Shown: positions 17,593 to 26,148 of the stretch, in pieces | Layout: each line of letters begins with the position of its first letter | How positions within the stretch are numbered: position 1 is the first letter of the stretch | Assembly (NCBI GenBank): GCA_041538185.1 | Contig: JBGORM010000001.1 | Location: 558,001-622,000, forward strand | Reading direction: 5' to 3' | DNA: 64,000 nucleotides | DNA from: Melioribacteraceae bacterium 4301-Me | GTDB taxonomy: Bacteria > Bacteroidota > Ignavibacteria > Ignavibacteriales > Melioribacteraceae | Made by a program: the position numbers and the translations under genes | The notes under the pieces: generated by a model | Told to the model about the DNA's origin: nothing | The model's database searches: none | The model's input: only the letters and a program-made list of their open reading frames with translations

Positions 17593-18285
17593 TTACAACG
17601 TAAGTATGATGGTTAAAAAATAAGCAAGTCCTATTATTAAGCCGACTAATGTTGAATACAATTTATTTCGGCTTTGTGCATAAGTGGCAAATATCAAAAG
17701 CAACAGACTCCAAGCAATCATTATTCCTTCAATAGCAAATAGAAAGTAAGTTACAGTTGGTTTTATAACAAATGGTGACGGGTTAAAAGTAAACCAATAT
17801 TCTCTATATAAAGCTATTTCAACAGGGAATAAAATTATTAAACTTATTATTTGAGGAACAAAAGAGTAAATGTAGATAGAATAATTATCCTTAAACCTTG
17901 TTTTTAAACCAAGTACGTAGTTCAATATTGTAATAAGCAAAGCAATCAATATTAAAAAAGCTGCGAATATTAACAAAGAAGAGAAAGAACTTGTAAAGAG
18001 TACTGTTATAGAATATTTTCCCTCTGTAAAAATGTTCTTCACTTGAAATGAGATAAGGGCAAATTTTATACTCATCAGTATTGTTAGCCAAATAATAAAA
18101 TTTTTATGGTCCGAATAAATAATATTTTTAAAAGTACTTACTGGAGATTCAAATAACTCTGCTATTGTTTGAAAGAGATTGATGTTATAAATGCGTGACC
18201 TTAAAAATGAATTGCACTTTAGACATGTTAATCTGTATAATGGATTCTCTTCTTTGCAATTGATGCATTCAATAGTGTTTTTCAT
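17593..18285 (-). CDS. Yip1-like membrane protein with zinc ribbon
   Basis: A 230-residue protein with an N-terminal zinc ribbon (CINCKEENPLYRLTCLKC, residues 6-23) followed by a Yip1/YIF-like domain with five hydrophobic helices between about residues 65 and 228. Bacterial Yip1-domain proteins have no firm function. The zinc ribbon probably faces the cytoplasm. The gene follows directly on the DUF5683 gene with no spacing, so it is the last member of the parA-parB operon as drawn here. Confidence 0.75.
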   Translation of the reverse strand: MKNTIECINCKEENPLYRLTCLKCNSFLRSRIYNINLFQTIAELFESPVSTFKNIIYSDHKNFIIWLTILMSIKFALISFQVKNIFTEGKYSITVLFTSSFSSLLIFAAFLILIALLITILNYVLGLKTRFKDNYSIYIYSFVPQIISLIILFPVEIALYREYWFTFNPSPFVIKPTVTYFLFAIEGIMIAWSLLLLIFATYAQSRNKLYSTLVGLIIGLAYFLTIILTL

Positions 18286-18813
18286 TTATCTCACAATGCT
18301 GTTAAAATTGATTTTAACTCGGAACACAAGATTATTTAAGGCGACATTTTTCGAAACATCAAAATCAAATAGATGCGCATCTACATAGGCATCTACTAAA
18401 TTCAAAAAGTAAGTGAGACCAATATAGACCGCAAATAAATCCCTTTGGTCTTTGTAAAATTCTCTCAGATTTTTATACCCAGTATTTCCATTCGGATCAC
18501 TTGTTAAGCTTTGTAAGTATAAGTCCCTATAATATTTGTAAGAGTTGTTTGTATTAAACCATTGATATGTAAAATACCCTAAAAATCCCCAAATAACTGG
18601 TATTTTCCAATATTTTTCAGTGTAAAATTGTCCTAAGCCAGGCACTAAAGCACTACGTAAAACAGCACCCCATGCTGATTTTTGCATTACAAACATTACG
18701 GTATCACTCTTGGTAAGTAATGTATCTGATTTTGCGGTCTGGGAATAGCAAATTGATATAAATATTAATTGAAAGACCAATATTCTAATTATATGTTTTA
18801 TCGATAAGTTCAA
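18286..18813 (-). CDS. DUF5683 membrane protein
   Basis: A 175-residue exported or membrane protein. A signal-like N-terminus ([18 protein letters not shown]) is followed by SALVPGLGQFYTEKYWKIPVIW, of which PGLGQFY is the DUF5683 hallmark, and a hydrophobic stretch near AVYIGLTYFLNLVDAYVDAHLF. The family sits after parA-parB in many Bacteroidota, and the same order is found here: the start lies 29 bases inside parB. Its role is unknown; a link to segregation is only suggested by position. Confidence 0.8.
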   Translation of the reverse strand: MNLSIKHIIRILVFQLIFISICYSQTAKSDTLLTKSDTVMFVMQKSAWGAVLRSALVPGLGQFYTEKYWKIPVIWGFLGYFTYQWFNTNNSYKYYRDLYLQSLTSDPNGNTGYKNLREFYKDQRDLFAVYIGLTYFLNLVDAYVDAHLFDFDVSKNVALNNLVFRVKINFNSIVR

Positions 18814-19726
18814 ATAGTTCTAACAATCGTTCTAATTCTTCATTTGAATAAAATTCAACAATTATTTTACCAGAACCTTTTTTGTTCTGGCTACATTTGA
18901 CTTTTGTGCCTAATATTTTTTGCAGTTTTTCTTCTAAGTATTGCTGTGAAACATTAGCATTAGTATGCTGTATATTTTTGTTCTTATTTACCTCGTTTAT
19001 TTTTTCTGTGAATGTTCTTACAAACTCTTCAACTTTTCTAACTGAAAGGTTTTTTTTAATTATTTTATTCATTAATTCAATTTGCAGGGTCTCGTTAGGT
19101 AAATTTATCAAAGCACGAGCATGTCCCATAGATATAGAGTTTGAAATAATCGCTTGCTGAATTTCTTTAGGGAGTTTAAGTAAACGAATTGTATTAGTTA
19201 TAGTTGTTCTATCTTTTCCAACTTTTGCTGCAATTTCTTCTTGAGTTAAATTACATTCATCCATTAATCTTTTATATGCGTTGGCAATTTCAATTGGATT
19301 AAGCTTCTCTCTCTGAATGTTTTCGATAAGAGAAAGGGCAAGCATTGCTTCTTTGCTATCAACTTTTATAATGTAGGCTGGAATTTCTTTGTAACCAATT
19401 TCCTTGCATGCCCTTAATCTTCTTTCACCAGAAATAAGTTCATAACCGTTCTGTTCGTTTCTTCTAACGGTTATTGGTTGTATTAATCCATTTTGTAGAA
19501 TAGATTTTTTTAGTTCATCAAGTGCATCTTGGTCAAATTCAGTTCTTGGTTGAAACGGGTTAGGCAATATTTTATCAATTGGTATCTTAGCTAAGTAGTC
19601 AATTGATTTCCCATCATCTGCTTGGATTTCTTTGATTGAAATTGCTATAGGTGAATCAGTTTTATTTGCAGTTGGATTAATCAATGCGTCCAGACCTCTA
19701 CCCAATCCAGGTTTCATTTTACTCAA
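18785..19726 (-). CDS. parB: Chromosome-partitioning protein ParB
   Basis: A 313-residue CTPase/DNA-binding protein that loads at parS and spreads. It begins with [10 protein letters not shown], then has the ParB N-domain ([30 protein letters not shown] with the CTP-binding GERR), a helix-turn-helix ([26 protein letters not shown], read as [13 protein letters not shown]) and a C-terminal dimer domain. The TTG at 19726 lies seven bases after GAGGGG and overlaps the parA stop; an ATG at 19717 is the alternative. No parS-like TGTTTCACGTGAAACA was noticed in the window. Confidence 0.95.
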   Translation of the reverse strand: MSKMKPGLGRGLDALINPTANKTDSPIAISIKEIQADDGKSIDYLAKIPIDKILPNPFQPRTEFDQDALDELKKSILQNGLIQPITVRRNEQNGYELISGERRLRACKEIGYKEIPAYIIKVDSKEAMLALSLIENIQREKLNPIEIANAYKRLMDECNLTQEEIAAKVGKDRTTITNTIRLLKLPKEIQQAIISNSISMGHARALINLPNETLQIELMNKIIKKNLSVRKVEEFVRTFTEKINEVNKNKNIQHTNANVSQQYLEEKLQKILGTKVKCSQNKKGSGKIIVEFYSNEELERLLELFELIDKTYN

Positions 19727-20505
19727 TTTTTAACCCCTCTTGGTTCTAAATTATTTTTTTTAATTAGTTCAGAGGCAAGTGAGATATAATTTTGAGCGCC
19801 AGTGGAACTCGCATCGTACAAAATTACCGGTTTTCCGTAGCTTGGCGCTTCGGATATTCTTATGTTTCGATGAATTACAGTCTCAAATACTTTATCTCCA
19901 AAATACTTCTTTACCTCACTAACTACTTGGTGAGATAATCTAAGTCTTACATCAAACATGGTTAAAAGCACACCTTCAATCGATAGAGTAGGATTAGAGT
20001 TTCTTTTTACAATATTGATAGTGTTGAGCAATTGTCCCAATCCTTCCAAAGCAAAATACTCACATTGAACAGGGATTAAAACTGAATCAGCATAAGTCAA
20101 TGCATTAAGAGTTAAAAGTCCAAGTGACGGCGGACAATCAATAAAAATAAAATCATATTTATTATCTATTGACTCCAGAGCATTCTTAAGTAAATATTCT
20201 CTTCCTTCAAGGTTTACTATTTCGACTTCTGCACCTACTAAGTTTATTGTTGAAGGTAAAATATCTAAAAAAGGCATATATGAACTTAAGATGCAGCTCT
20301 CAGCTTTTTCAAGACCAATTAAAACTTCATAAACAGATTTTTCTGGTTTATCAATTCCGATACCACTTGTAGAATTAGCTTGAGGGTCAATGTCAATTAA
20401 AAGGGTTTTAAATTCTGCTGCTGCTACCGAAGCAGAAAGATTAATAGCGGTAGTAGTTTTACCTACTCCGCCTTTTTGATTGGCTATAACAATTTTTTTT
20501 GTCAT
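19723..20505 (-). CDS. parA: Chromosome-partitioning ATPase ParA (Soj)
   Basis: A 260-residue deviant Walker A ATPase. The motif [13 protein letters not shown] is at residues 11-23, Walker A' [13 protein letters not shown] follows, and [16 protein letters not shown] is Walker B. The short length without an N-terminal regulatory domain is the chromosomal Soj type (Ib-like/Ia small). With ParB it separates replicated origins. The gene overlaps parB by four bases. Its position suggests the origin region may not be far away, but no dnaA, gidA or DnaA-box cluster is seen here. Confidence 0.96.
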   Translation of the reverse strand: MTKKIVIANQKGGVGKTTTAINLSASVAAAEFKTLLIDIDPQANSTSGIGIDKPEKSVYEVLIGLEKAESCILSSYMPFLDILPSTINLVGAEVEIVNLEGREYLLKNALESIDNKYDFIFIDCPPSLGLLTLNALTYADSVLIPVQCEYFALEGLGQLLNTINIVKRNSNPTLSIEGVLLTMFDVRLRLSHQVVSEVKKYFGDKVFETVIHRNIRISEAPSYGKPVILYDASSTGAQNYISLASELIKKNNLEPRGVKN

Positions 20506-20529
20506 TCAGTTATAATTGTTTAAGTAAAA

Positions 20530-21207
20530 TTAAAGTTCTATCTCTTGATTATAATTAAGAATAATACATTTTTTCCCGGTCGCCTCAATCTTCTTTTTAA
20601 ATTCATATGGATCTGCACTTATAACAGGGAATGTGTTGTAATGCATTGGAATTACAGTAGCAGGATTTACAAGCTGGACTGCTTTAACCGCGTCGTCTAT
20701 TCCCATAGTAAAATTATCACCTATTGGTACAAGCATATAATCAACTGGGTTCATTTCACCTATTAATTTCATGTCATAAAATAGACCTGTATCGCCGCAA
20801 TGATACAAAATTTTATTTTCAATAAAGAGTAGAACGCCGGCTGCTTCACCACCATAAACGCCATCAGGTGTTACTGAGCCATGATGAGCAATTGTAAATT
20901 TAACTTTTCCAAAGTCAAAATTATGACTACCGCCAATATGCATATTATGAGCCTTAAAACCTTTGCTTGCACAATAGTTTGCTAATTCGTTCACACAAAT
21001 AAAAGTAGAATTACAGCGCTTAGCAATTTTAAATGAATCACCAATGTGATCGCCGTGTGCATGTGTTAAGATAATATAGTCAGCCGAAACTTCTGATTCT
21101 TTTACTGGGGAATTAGGGTTTCCCTCAAAAAATGGGTCAATCAAAATAGAAATGTTTTTTTCGGTTGATATCTGAAAAGCAGAGTGTGAAAAATATTTTA
21201 GCTTCAT
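20530..21207 (-). CDS. UPF0173 metal-dependent hydrolase
   Basis: A 225-residue metallo-beta-lactamase-fold protein of the UPF0173 (YtkL-like) family. Metal ligands are seen in THAHGDHIGDS, in the HHGS of FTIAHHGSVTPDG, in YHCGDTGLFYDM, and in IPMHYNTFP. The length and PIGDNFTMGIDDA are diagnostic for the family. The substrate is unknown. A very strong ribosome-binding site, GAGGTGAT, precedes the ATG. It is co-oriented with parA 24 bases downstream, but the functional connection is unclear. Confidence 0.9.
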   Translation of the reverse strand: MKLKYFSHSAFQISTEKNISILIDPFFEGNPNSPVKESEVSADYIILTHAHGDHIGDSFKIAKRCNSTFICVNELANYCASKGFKAHNMHIGGSHNFDFGKVKFTIAHHGSVTPDGVYGGEAAGVLLFIENKILYHCGDTGLFYDMKLIGEMNPVDYMLVPIGDNFTMGIDDAVKAVQLVNPATVIPMHYNTFPVISADPYEFKKKIEATGKKCIILNYNQEIEL

Positions 21208-21276
21208 CTTATCACCTCTTTCTTTTTCAAAAAAATTTTGAGTTAAATGTCAAAATAATCAATTAACCATGTAAAT

Positions 21277-22092
21277 TTATCTATTCTTTTTTAGTTGCTC
21301 AAATATACCTTTAATTCCTTTGAGTTCTGAAGAAAAACTGCTTGACAAATAATTTCTAAGTGTTTCTTTTGATAGCCCTCTTTTTAATTTGCCTGCTTCA
21401 GCAATAGATATGCTGCCAGTCTCCTCCGAAACAATAATACTAATCACATCCGCTTGCTCACTTATACCTAACCCGGCGCGATGTCTCATTCCCAATGAAA
21501 TACCATCTATACTCATTACAGACGAAAGTGGCAGTGTGCATCTTGCAGCTTCAATAAGATTGTTATGGATTATAACAGCACCATCGTGTAAAGGTGAACG
21601 CGGAAAAAAAATAGTGCGCAACAAGCTTTTACTTATTCTTGCATTTAATATTTCTCCAGTTTCAGCTATTCCTCTAATTCCAACAGACCTTACAATAACC
21701 ATTAATGCACCATGCTGATGCTGTGCAAGTTCAAAAGCTGTTTCTGTGATAATATCAGTTAATCCCGTTTCATCGTTTTTTATAAATATTCTAAGAAGCG
21801 GACTTCTGCCTACTAATACAAGTAATCTGCGTATCTCAGGTTGAAAAAGAATAATAAATGCAATTACCCAGATATCGGAGATTAATTTTAATAACCAGCC
21901 AACTGCTTTAAGATTAGCCGCTTGTGCGATGAAAGAAAGTATTAGTACTATCACTAATCCATAAAAAATTTGAGCTGCTATTGTTCCGCGAATTACAGAG
22001 TAGAGTTTATAAAATATAAAAGTAACTAGTGCGATATCAATAACATCTAGTAAAGAGACTGTAATAAAGCCGATTTTAAAAAGTTCAAACAT
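21277..22092 (-). CDS. cdaA: Diadenylate cyclase CdaA (c-di-AMP synthase)
   Basis: A 271-residue membrane enzyme that makes cyclic di-AMP from two ATP. Three N-terminal membrane helices (about residues 10-80) precede the DAC domain, which carries both catalytic motifs, LHDGAVIIH and GMRHRAGLG. PEIRRLLVLVGR links the two parts. c-di-AMP controls potassium and osmolyte balance and cell wall stress; receptors and phosphodiesterases are not in the window. The start overlaps the folP stop by eight bases. The folP-cdaA neighbourhood recurs in Bacteroidota/Chlorobi. Confidence 0.95.
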   Translation of the reverse strand: MFELFKIGFITVSLLDVIDIALVTFIFYKLYSVIRGTIAAQIFYGLVIVLILSFIAQAANLKAVGWLLKLISDIWVIAFIILFQPEIRRLLVLVGRSPLLRIFIKNDETGLTDIITETAFELAQHQHGALMVIVRSVGIRGIAETGEILNARISKSLLRTIFFPRSPLHDGAVIIHNNLIEAARCTLPLSSVMSIDGISLGMRHRAGLGISEQADVISIIVSEETGSISIAEAGKLKRGLSKETLRNYLSSSFSSELKGIKGIFEQLKKNR

Positions 22093-23266
22093 TCTGTAAT
22101 TGTTCTGGATTTTCTATGAAATAATTCATTTTACTTGCAACTTTAGCATTTTTTACGTTGTGAGTCCTAATTATTTTAGCCCCATTTTTAATTGCAATAG
22201 TTTCAGCAGCAAAGGTTGGTTCTTCCCTTTTATCTACTTCTAAGTTGAACGCTTTTCCAATGAAAGATTTTCTAGAAAGTCCAATTACAATAGGAAAACC
22301 AATGCCCTTAAATTCATTTAACCGTTTTATGATTTCATAATTATCAAATATTCTTTTGCCGAATCCTATGCCAGGATCAATAAATATATTTTTTATTCCT
22401 TCTTTAACAGCAATATTAACTTTATCAACTAAATAGTCGTAAATCTCTGAAACTACCTCGTCGTAATAAGGATTTTCTTGCATATTTTTAGGGGTTCCTT
22501 TCATATGCATTAAAATTAGAGCTGCTTTATACTTTTGAACTACAGATAAAATTTTTTCATCAAAACTAAAAGAACTTGTGTCGTTAATAATTTTAGCACC
22601 ACATTTACATGCCTCTTCAGCGACAATCGATTTATTAGTATCTATTGAAATAATTGCGTCTGGTTTTTTAGAAATCACAGATTCAATTACTGGAATTACT
22701 CTTTTCAGTTCTTCTTCAGCAGAGATTGGTTCAGAACCCGGTCGGGTTGATTCACCTCCAATATCTATAATATCAGCACCATCCTCTAATAATTGTAAAG
22801 AGTAGGCAAGAGCTTTATTTTTATCAAAATACTTACCACCATCTGAAAATGAATCCGGTGTAACATTAACTATACCCATAACTAAAGAACATTTAGCAGG
22901 GAAAGTTTTTCCTCCAACTTCTATAATTTGATTTTCATATTCAGTAAAATTTTTTATCGTTCTTGTAATCTTGAATCCTAAATCTTCATTACCAATAGCT
23001 AATATTTCTTTAGCTAATTCTTTAAATATGCTTATTGAACCAATTGCCAATAAGTCTACATAATCGTTATTAAAAGTATCTGCAGTATAACAGATTTCTT
23101 TGTTGGAAAGAATTATTTTTTTTACTTTTTGAGCAAGTGATAATTTAACGTTTCTAATTTCTAAAGCAAGCAAATCCTTCTCATAAAGTTCTCTGAAAAT
23201 ATTGTACTTAACGCTATATCTTTTGAAGACGTTTGTGTAAAAAATGTCTATTAGCTGAACTGTCAA
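22085..23266 (-). CDS. folP: Dihydropteroate synthase with N-terminal extension
   Basis: The C-terminal 270 residues are a complete dihydropteroate synthase: GIVNVTPDSFSDGG, IDIGGESTRPGS, NDTSSF, ALILMHMKGTP, IDPGIGFGKR and GLSRKSFIGKA. It joins p-aminobenzoate to the pterin pyrophosphate in folate synthesis. At 393 residues it is about 115 longer than usual. The N-terminal part (LIDIFYTNVFKRYSVKYN..., including KEICYTADTFNNDYVDLLAIGS) resembles, in my memory, an extra domain found in some bacterial and archaeal DHPS, and its role is not known. The gene overlaps cdaA by eight bases. Confidence 0.93.
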   Translation of the reverse strand: MTVQLIDIFYTNVFKRYSVKYNIFRELYEKDLLALEIRNVKLSLAQKVKKIILSNKEICYTADTFNNDYVDLLAIGSISIFKELAKEILAIGNEDLGFKITRTIKNFTEYENQIIEVGGKTFPAKCSLVMGIVNVTPDSFSDGGKYFDKNKALAYSLQLLEDGADIIDIGGESTRPGSEPISAEEELKRVIPVIESVISKKPDAIISIDTNKSIVAEEACKCGAKIINDTSSFSFDEKILSVVQKYKAALILMHMKGTPKNMQENPYYDEVVSEIYDYLVDKVNIAVKEGIKNIFIDPGIGFGKRIFDNYEIIKRLNEFKGIGFPIVIGLSRKSFIGKAFNLEVDKREEPTFAAETIAIKNGAKIIRTHNVKNAKVASKMNYFIENPEQLQNV

Positions 23267-23354
23267 AATTATGCCCCAAATTATTTTTTAACTTGACTCT
23301 AAAATTATACTTAAAATTTTACAAAAAATTAATGAAAATTTAGCAAAGAAATGA

Positions 23355-24026
23355 TTAGTCTTGGGCAACTATAATATTTTTTAACTCAATAGTTGCAGCA
23401 GAAATATTATCTGAATTAAAGATTGATGAACCTGCAACGAACACATCACATCCAGAATTTGAAATTGATTTTATATTTTTTTTGTCTATGCCTCCATCTA
23501 CTTCTATTAAGAAATCAAGTTTATTTTCTGAACGAATCTTTTTTAACTGTTTTATTTTTTTAAGAGTTGATTCAATAAATGTCTGCCCACCAAAACCAGG
23601 ATTTACTGACATAATTAATACCAAATCAACATATTCCAAGATATTTTCTAATGTATTTAGAGGCGTAGCCGGGTTAACCACAACTCCCGCTTTACAATTT
23701 AATTCATGTATTTTTGTTATTGTTCTGTGCAGATGAACTACTTCTTCTTGATGAACAGAAATACAATTTGCGCCAGCCTTAGCAAAATCCTCTAAAAAAT
23801 TATCAGGCTCTTTAATCATTAAATGTACATCGATAAACAAATTTGTAATTCTTCTTACAGCTGAAACTATCATTGGACCAAATGAAATATTGGGCACAAA
23901 TTTCCCATCCATAATATCGCAATGAATCCAATCAGCCCCTCCTAATTCAACATATCTTATTTGCTGTGATAAATTTCTAAAATCTGCAGATAAAATTGAT
24001 GGAGCTAAAATTTTTTTTGCTTTCAT
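23355..24026 (-). CDS. rpe: Ribulose-phosphate 3-epimerase
   Basis: A 223-residue TIM-barrel enzyme of the pentose phosphate pathway that interconverts ribulose-5-P and xylulose-5-P. Metal and catalytic residues are in APSILSADF, WIHCDIMDGKFVPN, DVHLMIKEP, SVNPGFGGQTF and IEVDGGID. Length and motifs are fully canonical. It starts two bases after the PASTA gene on the same strand; that pairing is seen in other Bacteroidota-like genomes. Confidence 0.96.
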   Translation of the reverse strand: MKAKKILAPSILSADFRNLSQQIRYVELGGADWIHCDIMDGKFVPNISFGPMIVSAVRRITNLFIDVHLMIKEPDNFLEDFAKAGANCISVHQEEVVHLHRTITKIHELNCKAGVVVNPATPLNTLENILEYVDLVLIMSVNPGFGGQTFIESTLKKIKQLKKIRSENKLDFLIEVDGGIDKKNIKSISNSGCDVFVAGSSIFNSDNISAATIELKNIIVAQD

Positions 24027-24028
24027 TT

Positions 24029-24772
24029 TTAATTCGGGTCATTTACTTTTGATTGAGTTAAAACAACATTCACACTATCGCCTACCGAAACTAAGGTGCT
24101 TTCTGATGGCTGCTGATCTACGACAGTGTTAGGTAATAATGTAGAAGAATAAATGTAAGTGGTTTTGCCAACTTTTAACGAGTTTTGTTTCAAAATTCTC
24201 GCTGCTTCTTCTAACGATTTGCCTAAAATGTTTGGTACTCTAATCATTCCTAAGTTAGGACCAATACTAATTTTAACATTAACACTATCGCCTTTAGATA
24301 AGCTTTTTCCTTCAGGGTATTGTTGTTCAACAATTGTGTTAACTGGGAGTTCTGAGGTTACACTGTCAACTTTTCCCAACTTCAATCCAATTCTTTCGAG
24401 AGTAATTTTTGCATCTCTTAAGGATTTATTTACCAATAGCGGCATTTGGATTTGAGGCTCTCCCCCGCTTATTGTTAGGTATATCCTCCTATTTGCCTTA
24501 ACTAATGTGCCCGCAAATGGTTTTTGAAAAATAACCTCATCTTTTGAATATTTTTCATCATAGCGGGCTGATTGAATAATGGGATTTAAATTCAATTCTT
24601 TAAGTTTAGTAATAGCAACATTCTTATTTAATCCTACTACATTTGGTACAGTGTATATTTTGCCGCTAACATAATAAGGCATGACAATATCATCTAAAAT
24701 AACTAAAATTACCGTTATGGTAATTAAAGCACCTAATGCATAGAAAAAAAGTTTTTTTAGCGGTCTTTTCAT
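24029..24772 (-). CDS. PASTA-repeat membrane protein without kinase
   Basis: A 247-residue protein: short cytoplasmic N-terminus, one membrane helix (about residues 8-30), then three PASTA repeats at about 38-103, 104-170 and 172-243, each with a VPNVVGLN-like opening and a VxxQxPxxGxxVxxGxxVxVxxS-type closing. PASTA domains bind peptidoglycan fragments or beta-lactams. In Gram-positives they end Ser/Thr kinases or PBPs, but here no catalytic domain is fused. It probably senses or binds the cell wall; the partner is unknown. Confidence 0.87.
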   Translation of the reverse strand: MKRPLKKLFFYALGALITITVILVILDDIVMPYYVSGKIYTVPNVVGLNKNVAITKLKELNLNPIIQSARYDEKYSKDEVIFQKPFAGTLVKANRRIYLTISGGEPQIQMPLLVNKSLRDAKITLERIGLKLGKVDSVTSELPVNTIVEQQYPEGKSLSKGDSVNVKISIGPNLGMIRVPNILGKSLEEAARILKQNSLKVGKTTYIYSSTLLPNTVVDQQPSESTLVSVGDSVNVVLTQSKVNDPN

Positions 24773-24882
24773 AAATCAAATATATTAAATAGAAGATTTA
24801 TTCACAAAAATTGTCGATTTAATCAAATTTTATTACGAATTTACTTATATGTAAAAAGCTAAAATTAATTGGAGGGCTAAAA

Positions 24883-26139
24883 ATGAATAATAGTGTATGT
24901 GTTTTTGAAGACGACAAATTTTTTAACTTTTTACCCCTGGTTTACAATAGACCTGTTTACAACCTAAGATGTGGGATATCTCAACTTAAAGAAAAAATTT
25001 TTCGCCATTTTAACACTCAAGACAAAATACTTTTTTGCCGCGAATATTTATCTGAAAAAGTGAAGTACGAAAATCCCAAATTCCATGTTAATGAACTTAA
25101 AGGTGACCAAATAATTTTTATTAATGGTCGACTTCTTATTACTAACGATATAGTTCAGGAATTAAAGAAACAAAAGGAAGATATAATTTATTACTGTGAA
25201 GATTCGGTAGCAGCTGCTAAAATCAGTAAAAAAAATTTTAATCTTATATTCGAAAAAATGCCAGGTGTTCTCAGTTTTCAAGAATTATCACTGAAATCAA
25301 TGAGAATTAAAGCAAAGCTATTAAATTATATTTGGGATATAATCAAAGTAAACGGTGAACAAATAACCGCAGATTATAAAGTACTTACTAAAAAAAATAA
25401 GAATTATATTAATAAAAAATACAACGGCGTTTATTTCATAAACAAAAAGGAGATTTTTATAGGAGCTAATACAGTAATTTATCCAACTGTTGTTATAGAT
25501 GCATCCGAAGGACCAGTTTATATAGGCAGTAATGTAAAAATTTTGCCTCATGCTGCTATTGAAGGACCCGCCTTTATTGGAGATAATTCTTTAATTAAAA
25601 TGAAAGCATCTATCTACGCTAATTCGAGTATAGGCGAAGTTTGTAAAATTGGCGGAGAAATAGAGAATACAATTTTTCAATCATATTCAAATAAACAACA
25701 CGATGGCTTTTTAGGGCATTCATATATTGGCAGTTTTGTAAATTTAGGTGCTGATACTACATCAAGCGACTTAAAGAATAATTATAGTAAAGTTTCAGTT
25801 TTGCTCAACAATAAATCTGTGGATACAGGAATGCAGTTTTTAGGTTTAATGATGGGCGACCATTCTAAAACGGGTATAAATACTATGTTTAACACCGGCA
25901 CCGTTGTCGGGTTTTCATCAAATATTTACGGCTCAGGATTTCCGCCAAAATTTGTTCCATCGTTTGCTTGGGGTTCACCAAATGAATTTGTAACATACGA
26001 TTTAGATAAATCAATGCATACTGCCGAGATTGTTATGGCAAGAAGAAATATTACCTTTAATCAAATTGATAAAAAGATATTCCAAAAAATTTATGAATTA
26101 ACTCAAGATGAAAGAAAATCTTTTAAGAACATTGCTTAG
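24883..26139 (+). CDS. GlmU-like putative sugar nucleotidyltransferase with hexapeptide repeats
   Basis: A 418-residue protein. The N-terminal 180 residues align in style with Bacteroidota 'GlmU family' nucleotidyltransferase-like domains (FEDDKFFNFLPLVYNRPVYNLRCGI) but lack the clear glycine-rich nucleotide loop of true GlmU. The C-terminal part is a left-handed beta-helix with hexapeptide repeats (VIYPTVVIDASEGPVYIGSN, then VKILPHAAIEG, FIGDNS) and ends in a helix. It may act on a UDP- or ADP-sugar or transfer an acyl group. A strong GGAGG precedes the ATG. NFACT follows nine bases later. Confidence 0.75.
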   Translation: MNNSVCVFEDDKFFNFLPLVYNRPVYNLRCGISQLKEKIFRHFNTQDKILFCREYLSEKVKYENPKFHVNELKGDQIIFINGRLLITNDIVQELKKQKEDIIYYCEDSVAAAKISKKNFNLIFEKMPGVLSFQELSLKSMRIKAKLLNYIWDIIKVNGEQITADYKVLTKKNKNYINKKYNGVYFINKKEIFIGANTVIYPTVVIDASEGPVYIGSNVKILPHAAIEGPAFIGDNSLIKMKASIYANSSIGEVCKIGGEIENTIFQSYSNKQHDGFLGHSYIGSFVNLGADTTSSDLKNNYSKVSVLLNNKSVDTGMQFLGLMMGDHSKTGINTMFNTGTVVGFSSNIYGSGFPPKFVPSFAWGSPNEFVTYDLDKSMHTAEIVMARRNITFNQIDKKIFQKIYELTQDERKSFKNIA

Positions 26140-26148
26140 TTACAAAAA

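Noticed and set aside
18286..20505. parS site near parA-parB
   Set aside because: Reading by eye found no 16-base palindrome close to the usual parS; the GTGAAAACGTG at 48392 is only superficially similar.
24770..24784. TATATTTG box before the PASTA gene as a promoter
   Set aside because: It ends four bases before the ATG, which would leave no leader; a leaderless start is possible but unsupported.
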